Both the position numbers and the translations under genes were made by a program. A stretch of DNA of 64,000 nucleotides from Streptomyces sp. NRRL WC-3618. GTDB taxonomy: Bacteria > Actinomycetota > Actinomycetes > Streptomycetales > Streptomycetaceae. The number at the start of each line of letters is the position of its first letter. Position 1 is the stretch's first letter. A model generated the notes under the pieces. The model did not search any database, had not been told where the DNA came from, and saw only the letters and a program-made list of their open reading frames with translations. Location: NCBI RefSeq assembly GCF_001280005.1, contig NZ_LGDW01000051.1, positions 33,985 through 97,984 on the forward strand, given 5' to 3'. Shown here piece by piece: positions 35,365-44,821 of the stretch.

Positions 35365-36381
35365 TCACCTCGGTTCCGGTTGCGTTCTTTCCGGGCCGTT
35401 TGCCGTCGTGCGCGTCAGTTTTTTTCGTAGGGCCCGTTCTCGTCGCGACAACGGGCCCGGCGCAGCCTGTGGGGGTACCCCTTGCACGGTTGTTCCCGGG
35501 GGGACCGGGGGCTCGTAGCGGGTCGGGGCCGTGTGGAGGGTGAAGGCGGTGGCGCCGATCAGGGCGGCGGTGAGGGTGATCGCCGCCTGGGTCCAGTTCC
35601 GGGCGCGGCGTTCGCTGCCCGCGCGGACCGACGACGGATGGGCGGCGCGCAGACGGGCGTGGGTGGCGAGGCCCGCCAGGCGCGGGGCGAGGTGGGCCGG
35701 GTCGGCGAGGTCCGGCAGGCGGGCCGCCACCGCCTCGCGGGCGTGCAGCAGACGGTTGGCCGCCGCCAGGGTGCTCGCCTCCGTCTCCGCCGCCGTCTCG
35801 GGCAGGCCGAGGCCCAGACCGTCGTGGAGGAGCAGGGTGCGGCGGTACGGCGGGGGGAGCTCCAGGAACGCGGACAGCAGCGCGCGGTCGGCCGGGTCGG
35901 CGGCCGGTGGCTCCGGATGACGGTGGCGGGCGCGGAAGCGGTGCCAGGGGGAGAGGGCGCACTCGTACGCCGTGGCCCGTACCCACCCCGGCGGGTCCGG
36001 GTCCACGGCCACCTCGGGCCAGCGGTGCCAGGCCAGCTGGAACGCCCGCTCGACCGACTCGCGCGCCAGCTCCCGCCGCCCGGTGAGGAGATAGGTCTGC
36101 CGTACGAGGGCGGGGGCGCAGAGCGCGTAGAGCGCGTCGAAAGCCTGGGCCGGGGTGACGGGGGCGACCGGGGCGACGGATGTCGGTGCCGCCGCGAGCA
36201 GGCTCGCGTACGTCTGTGCCTTGCGTCCGCGCGGTGTCGTACGGCCGGTCTCCCATGCGCGTACCGTCTCGCGGCTGACGCCCACCCGTTCGGCGACCTG
36301 AGCCCGCGTCAGCGACTGGCACTCGCGCAGACGACGGCGTTCGGCGGGTGGAGGCAGCGGGATGGTGGGGCTCTGTGTCAC
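35365..36381 (-). CDS. HTH (XRE)-ECF-sigma-like fusion with a membrane segment
   Basis: 338 residues from GTG 36381 (AAGGA upstream). Residues 10-50 are an XRE-type HTH (LRECQSLTRAQVAERVGVSRETVRAWETGR). Residues about 80-230 resemble ECF sigma-factor regions 2 and 4: ALVRQTYLLTGRRELARESVERAFQLAWHRWPEV and ALLSAFLELPPPYRRTLLLHDGLGLGLPETAAETE. A single hydrophobic segment (TQAAITLTAALIGATAFTL) near residue 265 would anchor it. This three-part layout is unusual. Known for the family: ECF-like proteins of this type in Streptomyces regulate unknown targets. DNA targets are not visible. Confidence 0.8.
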   Translation of the reverse strand: MTQSPTIPLPPPAERRRLRECQSLTRAQVAERVGVSRETVRAWETGRTTPRGRKAQTYASLLAAAPTSVAPVAPVTPAQAFDALYALCAPALVRQTYLLTGRRELARESVERAFQLAWHRWPEVAVDPDPPGWVRATAYECALSPWHRFRARHRHPEPPAADPADRALLSAFLELPPPYRRTLLLHDGLGLGLPETAAETEASTLAAANRLLHAREAVAARLPDLADPAHLAPRLAGLATHARLRAAHPSSVRAGSERRARNWTQAAITLTAALIGATAFTLHTAPTRYEPPVPPGTTVQGVPPQAAPGPLSRRERALRKKLTRTTANGPERTQPEPR

Positions 36382-36478
36382 CGGGGGATCCTTCGCGCGG
36401 GGTAGTGCATAAAACGCATATTGAGGGACACGTCGTAAGTTCGCCTGTTACGGCGGGAAAGCGCGTGTCGTTGGGACC

Positions 36479-38131
36479 ATGTCGTTCGTGACCCAGACGA
36501 CCGACCGCCGACTTCCCTTCCCACCCCTGCGTACCCGGGTCCGTGACCGGCTGCGCGACCGTTCCCCCGGACTGGGCGTCGGCCTGCTCGGCGGCGCGGT
36601 CGCGGCCGGCCTCGGGCTGGGTGTGTTCGCCGTACTCGTCATGGTGCTGTGGATCAGCTCGCCGTATCCGGACAGCGGCCCCGACGGCGCACTGCACATC
36701 GCCGCCGCCCTCTGGCTGCTCGCCCACGGCGCCGGACTCGTCCGCGTGGACAGCCTCGCCGGCGCGCCCGCCCCCGTCGGCGTCACCCCCCTGCTGCTGC
36801 TCGCGCTCCCGGTCTGGCTGCTGCACCGTGCCGCCCGCGACGCGACGGAGGGCCCGGAGGAGGAGGGGGCGGCCCAGGACGCGCCCCCGCTCCCCGCCCG
36901 TACCGCCTGGCTCGGCGTCGTCACCGGGTATCTGACCGTCGGCGGAGGCGTCGCGCTGTACGCGTCCGGGGGCGGGCTGCGCCCCGACTGGGCGTCGACG
37001 GCCGTATGCGTGCCGCTGCTCACCATGGCCGCGGCGGGCGCCGGGGTGTGGACGGCGTACGGCCGCCCGCACGGGCCCCTGTCGCCCGGGGTGCTGTGTC
37101 TGCTGCCCAGGTCGGTACGCCGACGCGTCCTGGATCCGGGTGTCCGTCACCGTGTCCTGGCCGCCGGGCGGACTGCCGGGGCCGGGGTCGCCGTGTTCGT
37201 CGGGGGCGGGGCGCTGCTCGTCGCGGTGTCGCTGGTGGGGCACGGCGGGGCCGCCCGGGCCTCCTTCCTCCAGCTGACGGAGGCGTGGTCGGGCCGGATC
37301 GCCGTACTGCTGCTGTGCCTGGCGCTGATGCCCAACGCGGCGTTGTGGGGCGCGGCCTATGCCCTCGGCCCGGGTTTCGCGCTCGGCGCGGGGCATGTCG
37401 CCGGCCCGCTGGCCGCCGACCCGGCGCCGCGGCTGCCGCCCTTCCCGCTGCTGTCAGCGGTGCCGGACGTCGGCCCGGGCACCCCGCTGCACTGGGCGGT
37501 CGCGGGTCTGCCGGTCGCGGCCGGGCTGACGACGGCCTGGTTCACGGCGCGGGCGGCGAGCTCAGGGGAGGGGGACGGAAAGACGCCCTGGTCGGGCGGG
37601 CGTACCGCCGCGAACGTGTGCCTTGCCGCCGCCCTGGGCGCGGGTGCGCTGGCGGTGCTGGCCGCCCTGGCGGGCGGACCGCTCGGCAGCGGCGGCCTCG
37701 CCCACGTCGGCCCGGTGTGGTGGCAGACGGGCGCGGCGGCGCTGGCGTGGACGGCGGTGGTCGCCGTACCGACGGCGCTGGGGCTGCGCGCGTGGCGGCT
37801 GCGGAACCGTCCGAAGCACACCGGCACCGGCACCAGTACGGGCCCCCGTACGGGCACGGGTACCCGTACCGGCACCAGTGGCAGCACGCTGACGCTGACA
37901 GCCCAGGCGGCTCCCGACGCGACGCGGAAGGCCCGCGAGAGCGCCGCCGACGACGCGTACGAGGCCGACGACCCCTACGAACTGGAGGCCGTCTACGACT
38001 TCCTCCCCGCCGACCCGCCGGCCCCCGAGCATTCGCCCTGGTACGACACCGTGTCCCGCGAGGCCCGCTGGGCGGCGCTCAAGGATGCGGCGTCCACACC
38101 GCCGCCGGACCCGGAAGGGACCCAGCGGTAG
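36479..38131 (+). CDS. DUF6350 polytopic membrane protein
   Basis: 550 residues, with about nine to ten hydrophobic segments ([61 protein letters not shown] and so on). The overall pattern and length fit the actinobacterial DUF6350 family; some databases name related proteins 'cell division protein PerM', so a role at the division site is possible. The last 130 residues are a disordered Thr/Asp-rich cytoplasmic tail ending in [30 protein letters not shown]. The ATG at 36479 is 97 bases from the divergent HTH gene. Confidence 0.8.
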   Translation: MSFVTQTTDRRLPFPPLRTRVRDRLRDRSPGLGVGLLGGAVAAGLGLGVFAVLVMVLWISSPYPDSGPDGALHIAAALWLLAHGAGLVRVDSLAGAPAPVGVTPLLLLALPVWLLHRAARDATEGPEEEGAAQDAPPLPARTAWLGVVTGYLTVGGGVALYASGGGLRPDWASTAVCVPLLTMAAAGAGVWTAYGRPHGPLSPGVLCLLPRSVRRRVLDPGVRHRVLAAGRTAGAGVAVFVGGGALLVAVSLVGHGGAARASFLQLTEAWSGRIAVLLLCLALMPNAALWGAAYALGPGFALGAGHVAGPLAADPAPRLPPFPLLSAVPDVGPGTPLHWAVAGLPVAAGLTTAWFTARAASSGEGDGKTPWSGGRTAANVCLAAALGAGALAVLAALAGGPLGSGGLAHVGPVWWQTGAAALAWTAVVAVPTALGLRAWRLRNRPKHTGTGTSTGPRTGTGTRTGTSGSTLTLTAQAAPDATRKARESAADDAYEADDPYELEAVYDFLPADPPAPEHSPWYDTVSREARWAALKDAASTPPPDPEGTQR

Positions 38132-38149
38132 CCGTGCGGCCGTGGTCGG

Positions 38150-38920
38150 TCAGCTGTTCGTGCCGAACACCTTCCGGAGTTCCTTGGGGAGCAGGTCGGC
38201 GCAGTCCTTCTTCGCGGTGGACGTCAGGGCATCGTTCGCGCAGGTGTAGTAGTCGCGGTAGACGAACTGGAGCGTGAACGTCGTCGCGACCATCGCGAGC
38301 GCCAGGGACGCCGTGACCAGGCCGCTGATCGCGGCCGTCCGCAGCTGCCGGCCCCCGGCGCCCGTGCCCTGCGCCGGCGCCGGAGTGTCCGGGCTCGGGG
38401 TGGCGGGCTTGGCGCGCAGGGCGCTGATGCCCCAGTTCAGGGCGAGCGCGCCGAGCAGCAGCGCCACATACGCCCAGCTGAAGAGGGCGAAGAAGAAGGC
38501 CCACATGCCGCACAGCAGTGCGTACCGTGCGCGGCGCTGGGCCGGGTCCGTCGGATCCCAGCGCGGGTTGGTGCCCTGCCCGTCGCCCTGGTCCTCGGGG
38601 CCGCCCGGGCCGCCGGGCCGACGGGAGCGGTCGCCGAAGCCGCCCTGGGAACGGCCGGGCTGCCGGTCGCTCCACTGGCTGCCCCACGGGGAGTGCCCGT
38701 CGGTGTCGGAGGAGTCGTCGCCCGTCGGCCGCCGGGGCTGCCAGGGCTTGTCCGGCGTACCCTCCGGCGGTGGGGCGAACGGGTTGTCGTCCTGGGCCGT
38801 GCTCTCCTGCCCGTCGCCGTTCTTCTTGCCCGAGGGCGCCTCGGGCGGCGACGCGGGGCGCTCCCGCAGCAGCACCGACTGCGGGGGGAGCGGGAGGAGT
38901 CGCAGGCTGCGGTCCGACAT
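38150..38920 (-). CDS. Membrane protein with disordered N-terminus
   Basis: 256 residues from ATG 38920 (no convincing ribosome-binding site; leaderless translation possible). The first 130 residues are Pro/Gly/Asp-rich and disordered. Two hydrophobic segments follow, [39 protein letters not shown] and [35 protein letters not shown], then a short tail with two Cys ([22 protein letters not shown]). It resembles small streptomycete DUF4190-like membrane proteins. Convergent with the DUF6350 gene and divergent from purN; function unknown. Confidence 0.65.
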   Translation of the reverse strand: MSDRSLRLLPLPPQSVLLRERPASPPEAPSGKKNGDGQESTAQDDNPFAPPPEGTPDKPWQPRRPTGDDSSDTDGHSPWGSQWSDRQPGRSQGGFGDRSRRPGGPGGPEDQGDGQGTNPRWDPTDPAQRRARYALLCGMWAFFFALFSWAYVALLLGALALNWGISALRAKPATPSPDTPAPAQGTGAGGRQLRTAAISGLVTASLALAMVATTFTLQFVYRDYYTCANDALTSTAKKDCADLLPKELRKVFGTNS

Positions 38921-39219
38921 CAAGTGAGCGTCTTTCCCTTGTTGATGACAACTGATGAACTGATGACAACTCTGATCTACGGAGTTGATCACGGCTGTTC
39001 CAGCGTGAGCCGTCACCCCATGAACGTGCCGCATGACGACGGCGTTCCCGGACCGGCTCCTCCCAGACGCTACCTTCCGGCCACGCCCCCGTCCCGTGGG
39101 GGCTGTCCGGACTGCCGGTATCGTTGCTGCCGGTCGGCCGCTTCGTAGACTTCCCCGTATCCCCGGGCGCGAAGCATTCGTACGACCGTACAAACGCTCC
39201 CCCGAGAAAGGGCCCCGCC

Positions 39220-39849
39220 GTGGCCGAGCCCCAGGCCGCCAAGCGCCTTGTCGTGCTGGTCTCCGGATCCGGTACGAACCTCCAGGCGCTCCTCGACGCC
39301 ATCGCGGCCACCGGCACCGAGGCCTACGGCGCCGAGATCGTCGCTGTCGGAGCCGACCGCGACGGCATCGAGGGGCTCGCGCGCGCGGAGCGGGCCGGGC
39401 TGCCGACGTTCGTGTGCCGGGTCAAGGACCACGGCACCCGGGCGGAGTGGGACGCCGCGCTCGCCGCCGCGGTGGCCGCGTACGAACCCGATCTGGTGGT
39501 CTCCGCCGGGTTCATGAAGATCGTGGGCAAGGAGTTCCTGGCCCTGTTCGGCGGGCGGTTCGTCAACACGCATCCCGCCCTGCTGCCCAGTTTTCCGGGG
39601 GCCCACGGCGTTCGCGACGCGCTCGCGTACGGCGCCAAGGTCACCGGCTGCACCGTCCACTTCGTCGACGACGGCGTGGACACCGGACCGATCATCGCTC
39701 AGGGCGTGGTGGAGATCCGGGACGAGGACGACGAGAGCGCTCTGCACGAGCGCATCAAGGAAGTCGAGCGAAGGCTGCTCGTGGATGTCGTGGGGCGGCT
39801 CGCCCGCAACGGCTATCGCATTGAGGGACGAAAGGTAGTTATCCAGTGA
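39220..39849 (+). CDS. purN: Phosphoribosylglycinamide formyltransferase
   Basis: 209 residues from GTG 39220 (GAAAGG eight bases upstream). Class signature: [17 protein letters not shown] for the phosphate loop, then the formyl-transfer core with Asn/His in [16 protein letters not shown] and Asp in [12 protein letters not shown]. It transfers a formyl group from 10-formyl-THF to GAR, the third step of purine synthesis. The purH start codon overlaps its stop (GTGA), so the two are translationally coupled. Confidence 0.97.
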   Translation: MAEPQAAKRLVVLVSGSGTNLQALLDAIAATGTEAYGAEIVAVGADRDGIEGLARAERAGLPTFVCRVKDHGTRAEWDAALAAAVAAYEPDLVVSAGFMKIVGKEFLALFGGRFVNTHPALLPSFPGAHGVRDALAYGAKVTGCTVHFVDDGVDTGPIIAQGVVEIRDEDDESALHERIKEVERRLLVDVVGRLARNGYRIEGRKVVIQ

Positions 39850-41429
39850 CCGCCGACATCACTGTCACGGCCGAGAGCAACAAGCGGGTCGTCCGACGGG
39901 CGCTCATCAGCGTCTACGACAAGACCGGCCTGGAAGAGCTGGCCCGTGGCCTGCACGAGGCGGGCGTGGAACTCGTCTCCACGGGGTCGACGGCGGGCCG
40001 GATCGCCTCTGCCGGCGTCCCCGTCACCAAGGTCGAGGAGCTCACCGGCTTCCCCGAGTGCCTGGACGGCCGGGTCAAGACCCTGCACCCCAAGGTGCAC
40101 GCGGGCATCCTCGCCGACCTGCGCCTGGAGGACCACCGCAGCCAGCTCGCCGAGCTGGGCGTCGAGCCCTTCGACCTGGTCGTCGTCAACCTCTACCCGT
40201 TCCGCGCGACGGTCGCCTCCGGCGCCTCGCCCGACGAGTGCGTGGAGCAGATCGACATCGGCGGCCCGTCGATGGTCCGCGCCGCCGCCAAGAACCACCC
40301 GTCGGTCTCCGTGGTCACCAGCCCGGCGCGGTACGCCGACGTCCTGGCCGCGGTCAAGGACGGCGGCTTCGACCTCGCCGCCCGCAAGCGGCTGGCCGCC
40401 GAGGCCTTCCGGCACACCGCCGAGTACGACATCGCGGTGGCGAGCTGGTTCGCGAGCGCCTACGCGCCCGCCGACGACTCGCAGTTCCCCGACTTCATCG
40501 CGGCCGCCCTGGAGCGCAAGAGCACCCTGCGCTACGGCGAGAACCCGCACCAGCCCGCCGCGCTCTACGTCGACGGCACGGGCACCGGTCTCGCGGAGGC
40601 CGAGCAGCTGCACGGCAAGGAGATGTCGTACAACAACTACACGGACACGGACGCCGCCCGCCGTGCCGCGTACGACCACACCGAGCCCTGCGTCGCGATC
40701 ATCAAGCACGCCAACCCCTGCGGTATCGCGGTCGGCGCGGACGTCGCCGAGGCGCACCGCAAGGCCCACGCGTGTGACCCGCTGTCGGCGTTCGGCGGCG
40801 TCATCGCCGTCAACCGGCCCGTCAGCAAGGAGATGGCGGAGCAGGTCGCCGAGATCTTCACCGAGGTCATCGTCGCGCCCGACTACGAGGACGGCGCCCT
40901 TGAGGCCCTCGCCCGGAAGAAGAACATCCGTGTGCTGAAGGCCCCGGCCGCGCCCGCGCACCCCGCCGAGGTCAAGCCCATCGACGGCGGCGCGCTCCTC
41001 CAGGTGACGGACCGTCTCCAGGCAGAGGGTGACGATCCGGCCAACTGGACCCTGGCGACGGGCGAGGCGCTGTCCGCGTCCGAGCTCGCGGAACTCGCCT
41101 TCGCCTGGAAGGCGTGCCGGGCCGTCAAGTCCAACGCCATCCTGCTGGCCAAGGACGGCGCCTCGGTCGGCGTCGGCATGGGCCAGGTCAACCGCGTCGA
41201 CTCGGCGAAGCTGGCGGTCGAGCGGGCGGGCGAGGAGCGGGCGCGGGGCGCGTACGCGGCCTCGGACGCGTTCTTCCCGTTCCCCGACGGCCTCGAGATC
41301 CTCACCGCCGCCGGCGTCAAGGCCGTGGTGCAGCCCGGCGGTTCGATGCGGGACGAGCTGGTCGTGGAGGCGGCGCAGAAGGCGGGCGTCACGATGTACT
41401 TCACGGGGACGCGGCACTTCTTCCACTGA
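39846..41429 (+). CDS. purH: AICAR formyltransferase/IMP cyclohydrolase
   Basis: 527 residues, the usual length. N-terminal IMP cyclohydrolase part: [16 protein letters not shown] and [16 protein letters not shown]-terminal AICAR transformylase: the Lys-His motif in [47 protein letters not shown]. It completes IMP synthesis. GTG start at 39846 overlaps the purN stop. A strong hairpin just after the stop ends the operon. Purine repression is likely but no box was seen. Confidence 0.98.
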   Translation: MTADITVTAESNKRVVRRALISVYDKTGLEELARGLHEAGVELVSTGSTAGRIASAGVPVTKVEELTGFPECLDGRVKTLHPKVHAGILADLRLEDHRSQLAELGVEPFDLVVVNLYPFRATVASGASPDECVEQIDIGGPSMVRAAAKNHPSVSVVTSPARYADVLAAVKDGGFDLAARKRLAAEAFRHTAEYDIAVASWFASAYAPADDSQFPDFIAAALERKSTLRYGENPHQPAALYVDGTGTGLAEAEQLHGKEMSYNNYTDTDAARRAAYDHTEPCVAIIKHANPCGIAVGADVAEAHRKAHACDPLSAFGGVIAVNRPVSKEMAEQVAEIFTEVIVAPDYEDGALEALARKKNIRVLKAPAAPAHPAEVKPIDGGALLQVTDRLQAEGDDPANWTLATGEALSASELAELAFAWKACRAVKSNAILLAKDGASVGVGMGQVNRVDSAKLAVERAGEERARGAYAASDAFFPFPDGLEILTAAGVKAVVQPGGSMRDELVVEAAQKAGVTMYFTGTRHFFH

Positions 41430-41446
41430 GACCTACGAGGTCTGCG

Positions 41447-41493
41447 CGGCCTGCGGCCCATCGGAACCTCGGGTTCCGGTGGGCCGCAGGCCG
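41447..41493 (+). terminator. purNH terminator
   Basis: An outer CGGCCTGCGGCCCA/TGGGCCGCAGGCCG stem plus an inner CGGAACC/GGTTCCG pair produce one long hairpin 17 bases after the purH stop. Confidence 0.85.
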
Positions 41494-41619
41494 TGGTGGA
41501 CGGTCGCGGGGGTTCCCGGACCGGAATGGCGCATACCTGGGTACAGAGGCCGGGATTCCGCTGAGACGGTGTGACGACAGACAACGCGTCTGTTCCCAGT
41601 CGCCTCCGGAGGTCCGAAG

Positions 41620-41994
41620 ATGCGCAGCAGAACCCGTGGAATCCGTTTCCTCGTCGCCGCCGCCACAACCACGCTCACCCTCGGGCTCGGGCTCGGGCTC
41701 GGCACCGGGTCGGCAGCCGCGGCCGGGCAGAGCACGACGGCGGTCCCGTGTTCGTCGGGGTTCGTGTGTCTGGGGTCCATCGACGGGATGAGAACGGTGA
41801 ACGTCCGGCAGGGGGCGACCGCCTCCTTCTCTCCCCCGATGGAGGCGGCGGCGATCACCAACAGGACGTCGATCTGGTACTGCGTGGCCGGCACCCACAA
41901 CAGTGCCGTCCCGCCGGGCGACACCCTGTTCGGGATCGACGGCATCATCGTCAGCCGGCTGTTTCCGTCGCCCAGCGGCTCCTGTCCGGCGTAA
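41620..41994 (+). CDS. Small secreted protein, I36-like fragment fold
   Basis: 124 residues, CCGGAGG eight bases upstream of the ATG. Sec signal peptide (MRSRTRGIRFLVAAATTTLTLGLGLGLGTGSAAAA) then a short domain with four Cys: VPCSSGFVCLGSIDG resembles the N-terminal strand of peptidase inhibitor I36-like proteins (compare CASGDVCFWTG in the gene at 43312). The rest (ITNRTSIWYCVAGTHNS) is beta-rich. Probably an exported inhibitor-like or lantibiotic-unrelated small protein. The gene has its own promoter region and is convergent with an HTH-membrane protein gene. Confidence 0.65.
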   Translation: MRSRTRGIRFLVAAATTTLTLGLGLGLGTGSAAAAGQSTTAVPCSSGFVCLGSIDGMRTVNVRQGATASFSPPMEAAAITNRTSIWYCVAGTHNSAVPPGDTLFGIDGIIVSRLFPSPSGSCPA

Positions 41995-42020
41995 GGAATT
42001 ATTGGACTGGTAAGGGCTTC

Positions 42021-43067
42021 TCAGGGACTTCGCGTCGGCGAGGGTGCGGCGTTGGCCGCTCGTTCGCAGTTCGGCCAGTCGTGGAAGTCGTGGTCCTTGC
42101 TCCACAGGCGCTTGGCCGCCTCGATGTTCCACGCCGGGTCCAGGGCCCGCCGTGGGGTGCCGCCCAGTTCGCGCAGACGGGCGTCGGAGATCTGGAACAC
42201 GCCCCAGTTACGGGTGCCGTTGGTGTTGGGGAGGATGTGCAGCGGGTCCAGGAAGGACTGGCAGTCCGCGATGGCCACCGCCTTGTCGGGCGCCTCCCCG
42301 AACACGGCGCGGACGCGTTGGCGCACCTTTTGAGGCGACCACACGTTCATACGTACGTTCGGCGACGCGTACAGGGCCTTCTTCGTCGCGTCGTCGACGA
42401 TCCCGTTCGGCGGGAGGCCGGCGAACACCTGGAACGCGGTGACCCGGCGCAGGGTCTGCGGCCCGAAGTCCGAGTCGACGCCGATGTCCGCGCCCTTGTC
42501 GTGCAGCAGTTGCTGCACCTCGTGGACGCAGGTGTCGTGCTCTCCCATGGCGACCACCGAACGGCAGCCCGCCGAGAACAGCACACGGTCGTCATGGCTG
42601 GCGGACGACGCCTCCTCCGTCGACATGACCCAGGCGGAGATGCCGAGCGTCAGGACCGCCGCCATCGCGGCGGCGACCATGGAGTAACGGGTGCGGTGCA
42701 CCGGGGCGGGGAACGGCGTCGCGGGTAGCTCGACGACGGCCGTGTCCGTCACCGCGTTCGCCGTCTCCTCGCCGGTGTCCCCGTTCGGCTCCGTGCCCGC
42801 CTCCCCGCTCTCCTTGAGCCGGGCCGTGTCCGCGAGTGCCCACAGCCGGTGCAGGGACCGCAGTTCGTCCGGGGACGCGCCGCAGACGGTGCCGATGCGG
42901 TGGACGCCGCCGTAGTCCTGCGGCACCGAGGTGCCCTTGCAGTAGCGGTGCAGGGTGGAGCCGGCGATGTCGGTCCGCTTGGCGAGTGCTTCGTAGCTGA
43001 GTCCTGATCTGTTCTTCAACGCGCGCAGTGTCGCGGCGAGTTGTTCGGATTCCGGGTGTGCGGGCAT
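42021..43067 (-). CDS. HTH-membrane-peptidoglycan-binding fusion protein
   Basis: 348 residues from ATG 43067 (GGGGGAAA upstream). Residues 5-70: XRE-like HTH (LKNRSGLSYEALAKRTDIAGSTLHRYCKGTSVP). A transmembrane segment (YSMVAAAMAAVLTLGISAWVM) near residue 135 separates it from an exported half: a peptidoglycan-binding repeat (CVHEVQQLLHDKGADIGVDSDFGPQTLRRVTAFQV) and a lysozyme/transglycosylase-like module ending in NWGVFQISDARLRELGG and ALDPAWNIEAAKRLW. An inside-HTH and outside-murein protein could pass envelope information to DNA. It is divergent from an I36-like secreted protein gene 245 bases away. Confidence 0.8.
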   Translation of the reverse strand: MPAHPESEQLAATLRALKNRSGLSYEALAKRTDIAGSTLHRYCKGTSVPQDYGGVHRIGTVCGASPDELRSLHRLWALADTARLKESGEAGTEPNGDTGEETANAVTDTAVVELPATPFPAPVHRTRYSMVAAAMAAVLTLGISAWVMSTEEASSASHDDRVLFSAGCRSVVAMGEHDTCVHEVQQLLHDKGADIGVDSDFGPQTLRRVTAFQVFAGLPPNGIVDDATKKALYASPNVRMNVWSPQKVRQRVRAVFGEAPDKAVAIADCQSFLDPLHILPNTNGTRNWGVFQISDARLRELGGTPRRALDPAWNIEAAKRLWSKDHDFHDWPNCERAANAAPSPTRSP

Positions 43068-43311
43068 GGTTTCCCCCCATGGCACGTGGTCAGACGCTCC
43101 AGTAGCCGGGCCACTGTGCCACGCGGGCCGTCCCATGGCCGTTCCAACGATCTCGGAACGTGCCAGGCGAACGGCGTCCCACCGTCCCGGCATCCCAACG
43201 GGCCCTATTTCCTTGCCCGGCGAGTACGTGCCTTGTCAGCGTCTGGCTGCCGAGCACCGGTCGACTCACCCCGTCGACATCTCGGCCGACGAACTCAAGG
43301 AGACCAGTCCC

Positions 43312-43740
43312 ATGAAGCTTTCCGTACGCAGGCCGCGCCGCCTCAGGCCGCTCTTCGCGGTCCTCGCCGTCAGCGCGGCGGCGGTCACCTCCCTCGCCGT
43401 GCCCACGTCCGCTTCGGCCGCACCGGCGACCGTCGCCGCCGTCGACTGTGCGAGCGGCGACGTCTGCTTCTGGACGGGCGCCAACTTCACCGGCCGCAAG
43501 TGTTCCTGGGACTCCGCCGACCCCGACTGGCTGGGCGGCGACACCCGGTGCTCTTGGGCTGCCACGACGAACGTGAAGTCGGTGTGGAACGCCGGCACCA
43601 GCTCGTCCTCCGGCGTCGCCTACTACCTGGACGCCGACTACAACGACCGTGTCGGCTGCACCCGGCAGCAGCACGGCGGCAACCTCGCCGGCACCTACAA
43701 GGTCCGCTCCCACAAGTGGATCAGCGGCAGCTGCGGCTGA
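43312..43740 (+). CDS. Secreted peptidase inhibitor family I36 protein
   Basis: 142 residues from ATG 43312 (AAGGAG eight bases upstream). Twin-Arg-like basic start (MKLSVRRPRRLRPLF) then hydrophobic core and SASAAPA cleavage region: an export signal. The mature domain holds VDCASGDVCFWTGANFTGRKCSWDSAD, TRCSWAATTNVKSVWNAG and VGCTRQQHGGNLAGTYKV, which resembles the beta-gamma-crystallin-like I36 family (streptomycete metalloproteinase inhibitor) with its disulphide-forming cysteines. It ends at a bidirectional terminator. Confidence 0.82.
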   Translation: MKLSVRRPRRLRPLFAVLAVSAAAVTSLAVPTSASAAPATVAAVDCASGDVCFWTGANFTGRKCSWDSADPDWLGGDTRCSWAATTNVKSVWNAGTSSSSGVAYYLDADYNDRVGCTRQQHGGNLAGTYKVRSHKWISGSCG

Positions 43741-43776
43741 GCCCGGGAGCGGGACCTCGCGCGCGGGGGCGACGCA

Positions 43777-43818
43777 CCAGGGCCGTGTCTCCCTCGGAAG
43801 GGTGAGACACGGCCCTGG
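43777..43818. terminator. Bidirectional terminator between I36 and RDD genes
   Basis: CCAGGGCCGTGTCTC and GAGACACGGCCCTGG are a perfect 15-bp inverted repeat between convergent genes. Confidence 0.85.
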
Positions 43819-43857
43819 ACGACGAACGGCGGGCACGTGACGCCCCGCGGTCGCTTA

Positions 43858-44547
43858 CTAGTTCTGGATGACCATCGTGCTCGAGGCCTTGTCGTGCCAG
43901 CCCTGCTGGCGGCCCGACTTGTCCCAGAACGGGGACAGGAACACGAGGAGCTGGCCGATGCCGCAGGCGAGGCTGCCGACGACCGGGATGATCCAGCGGA
44001 TGAACGACGAGCCCAGGCCGGGCTTCTGGCCGGTCTCGGCCTTCACGACGCGGATGCCGACGGCCATCTTGCCGAGCGTCGCGCCGAACAGGCCGGTCAT
44101 CAGCCACTCGTAGAGCAGCCCGGCGAGAGCGAGGACGCCGAACACGGCGCCGAGCTTGCCGACCATGTCCGCGCTCGCGTTGTTGATGCAGGTGTTGTAG
44201 TCGGCGGCGTTCGGGTCGCAGTCCTTGGCCGAGTTGATGAAGCTCGCTACGCCGGCGAAGCTCAGCACGAAGTAGACAACACCGAGGATCAGCCAGTCGA
44301 TCACCCGGGCGCCGAAGCGGCGGCCCATCGAGGCGACCCGGGGGCCGGGGCCGCCGGGGTATCCCGGCTCCTGGGGGTAGCCGGGCTGCTGCGGGTAGCC
44401 GTAGCCCTGCTGCGGAACGCCCTGGGGGGCCTGCGGGTAGCCGTATCCGGGCGGGCCCGGCTGACCGGGCTGCTGCTGGGGGTGGCCGTAACCCGGCTGG
44501 GGAGCCTGCGGTTGCTCGTAGGGGTTCTGGGGCGAGCCGAAACTCAT
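43858..44547 (-). CDS. RDD family membrane protein
   Basis: 229 residues, ATG 44547 (GGAGGAAT upstream). The N-terminal 65 residues are a Pro/Gln/Gly/Tyr-rich disordered repeat (GYPQQPGYPQEPGYPGGPG). The RDD core MGRRFGARVIDWLILGVVYFVLSF (R...D) is followed by two more hydrophobic regions (KLGAVFGVLALAGLLYEWLM and FIRWIIPVVGSLACGIGQLL), and the second Asp-equivalent motif ATLGKMAVGIRVV. RDD proteins have no firm biochemical function; some were proposed as transporters. Convergent with the I36-like gene, sharing a bidirectional terminator. Confidence 0.88.
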   Translation of the reverse strand: MSFGSPQNPYEQPQAPQPGYGHPQQQPGQPGPPGYGYPQAPQGVPQQGYGYPQQPGYPQEPGYPGGPGPRVASMGRRFGARVIDWLILGVVYFVLSFAGVASFINSAKDCDPNAADYNTCINNASADMVGKLGAVFGVLALAGLLYEWLMTGLFGATLGKMAVGIRVVKAETGQKPGLGSSFIRWIIPVVGSLACGIGQLLVFLSPFWDKSGRQQGWHDKASSTMVIQN

Positions 44548-44821
44548 GGCTGGTATTCCTCCATTGCACTGCGGGGACGGCACGGATGGCATGGAGGAAC
44601 ATCATGAAATGAGCGGTTTGCCCCCCAACGCGGACCGCGATACTGCGCCGTTCATCGTCGTTGGCGGGCAAGCCCTTGTCCAGCCGGATCCGCCAGGAGT
44701 TGTGCAAGTGCAACATCGGTGATCATGCGCGCACGATGGACGAAAAAGGAACGTGGTGCCCAGGCGGCCACGGAATGGACCCGGATTGAACCGGGACCCC
44801 GTCATCCGCGAGGATGGGGGT

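Noticed and set aside
39813-41426. 537-residue minus-strand ORF over purH
   Set aside because: Shadow of purH with no domain or ribosome-binding site.
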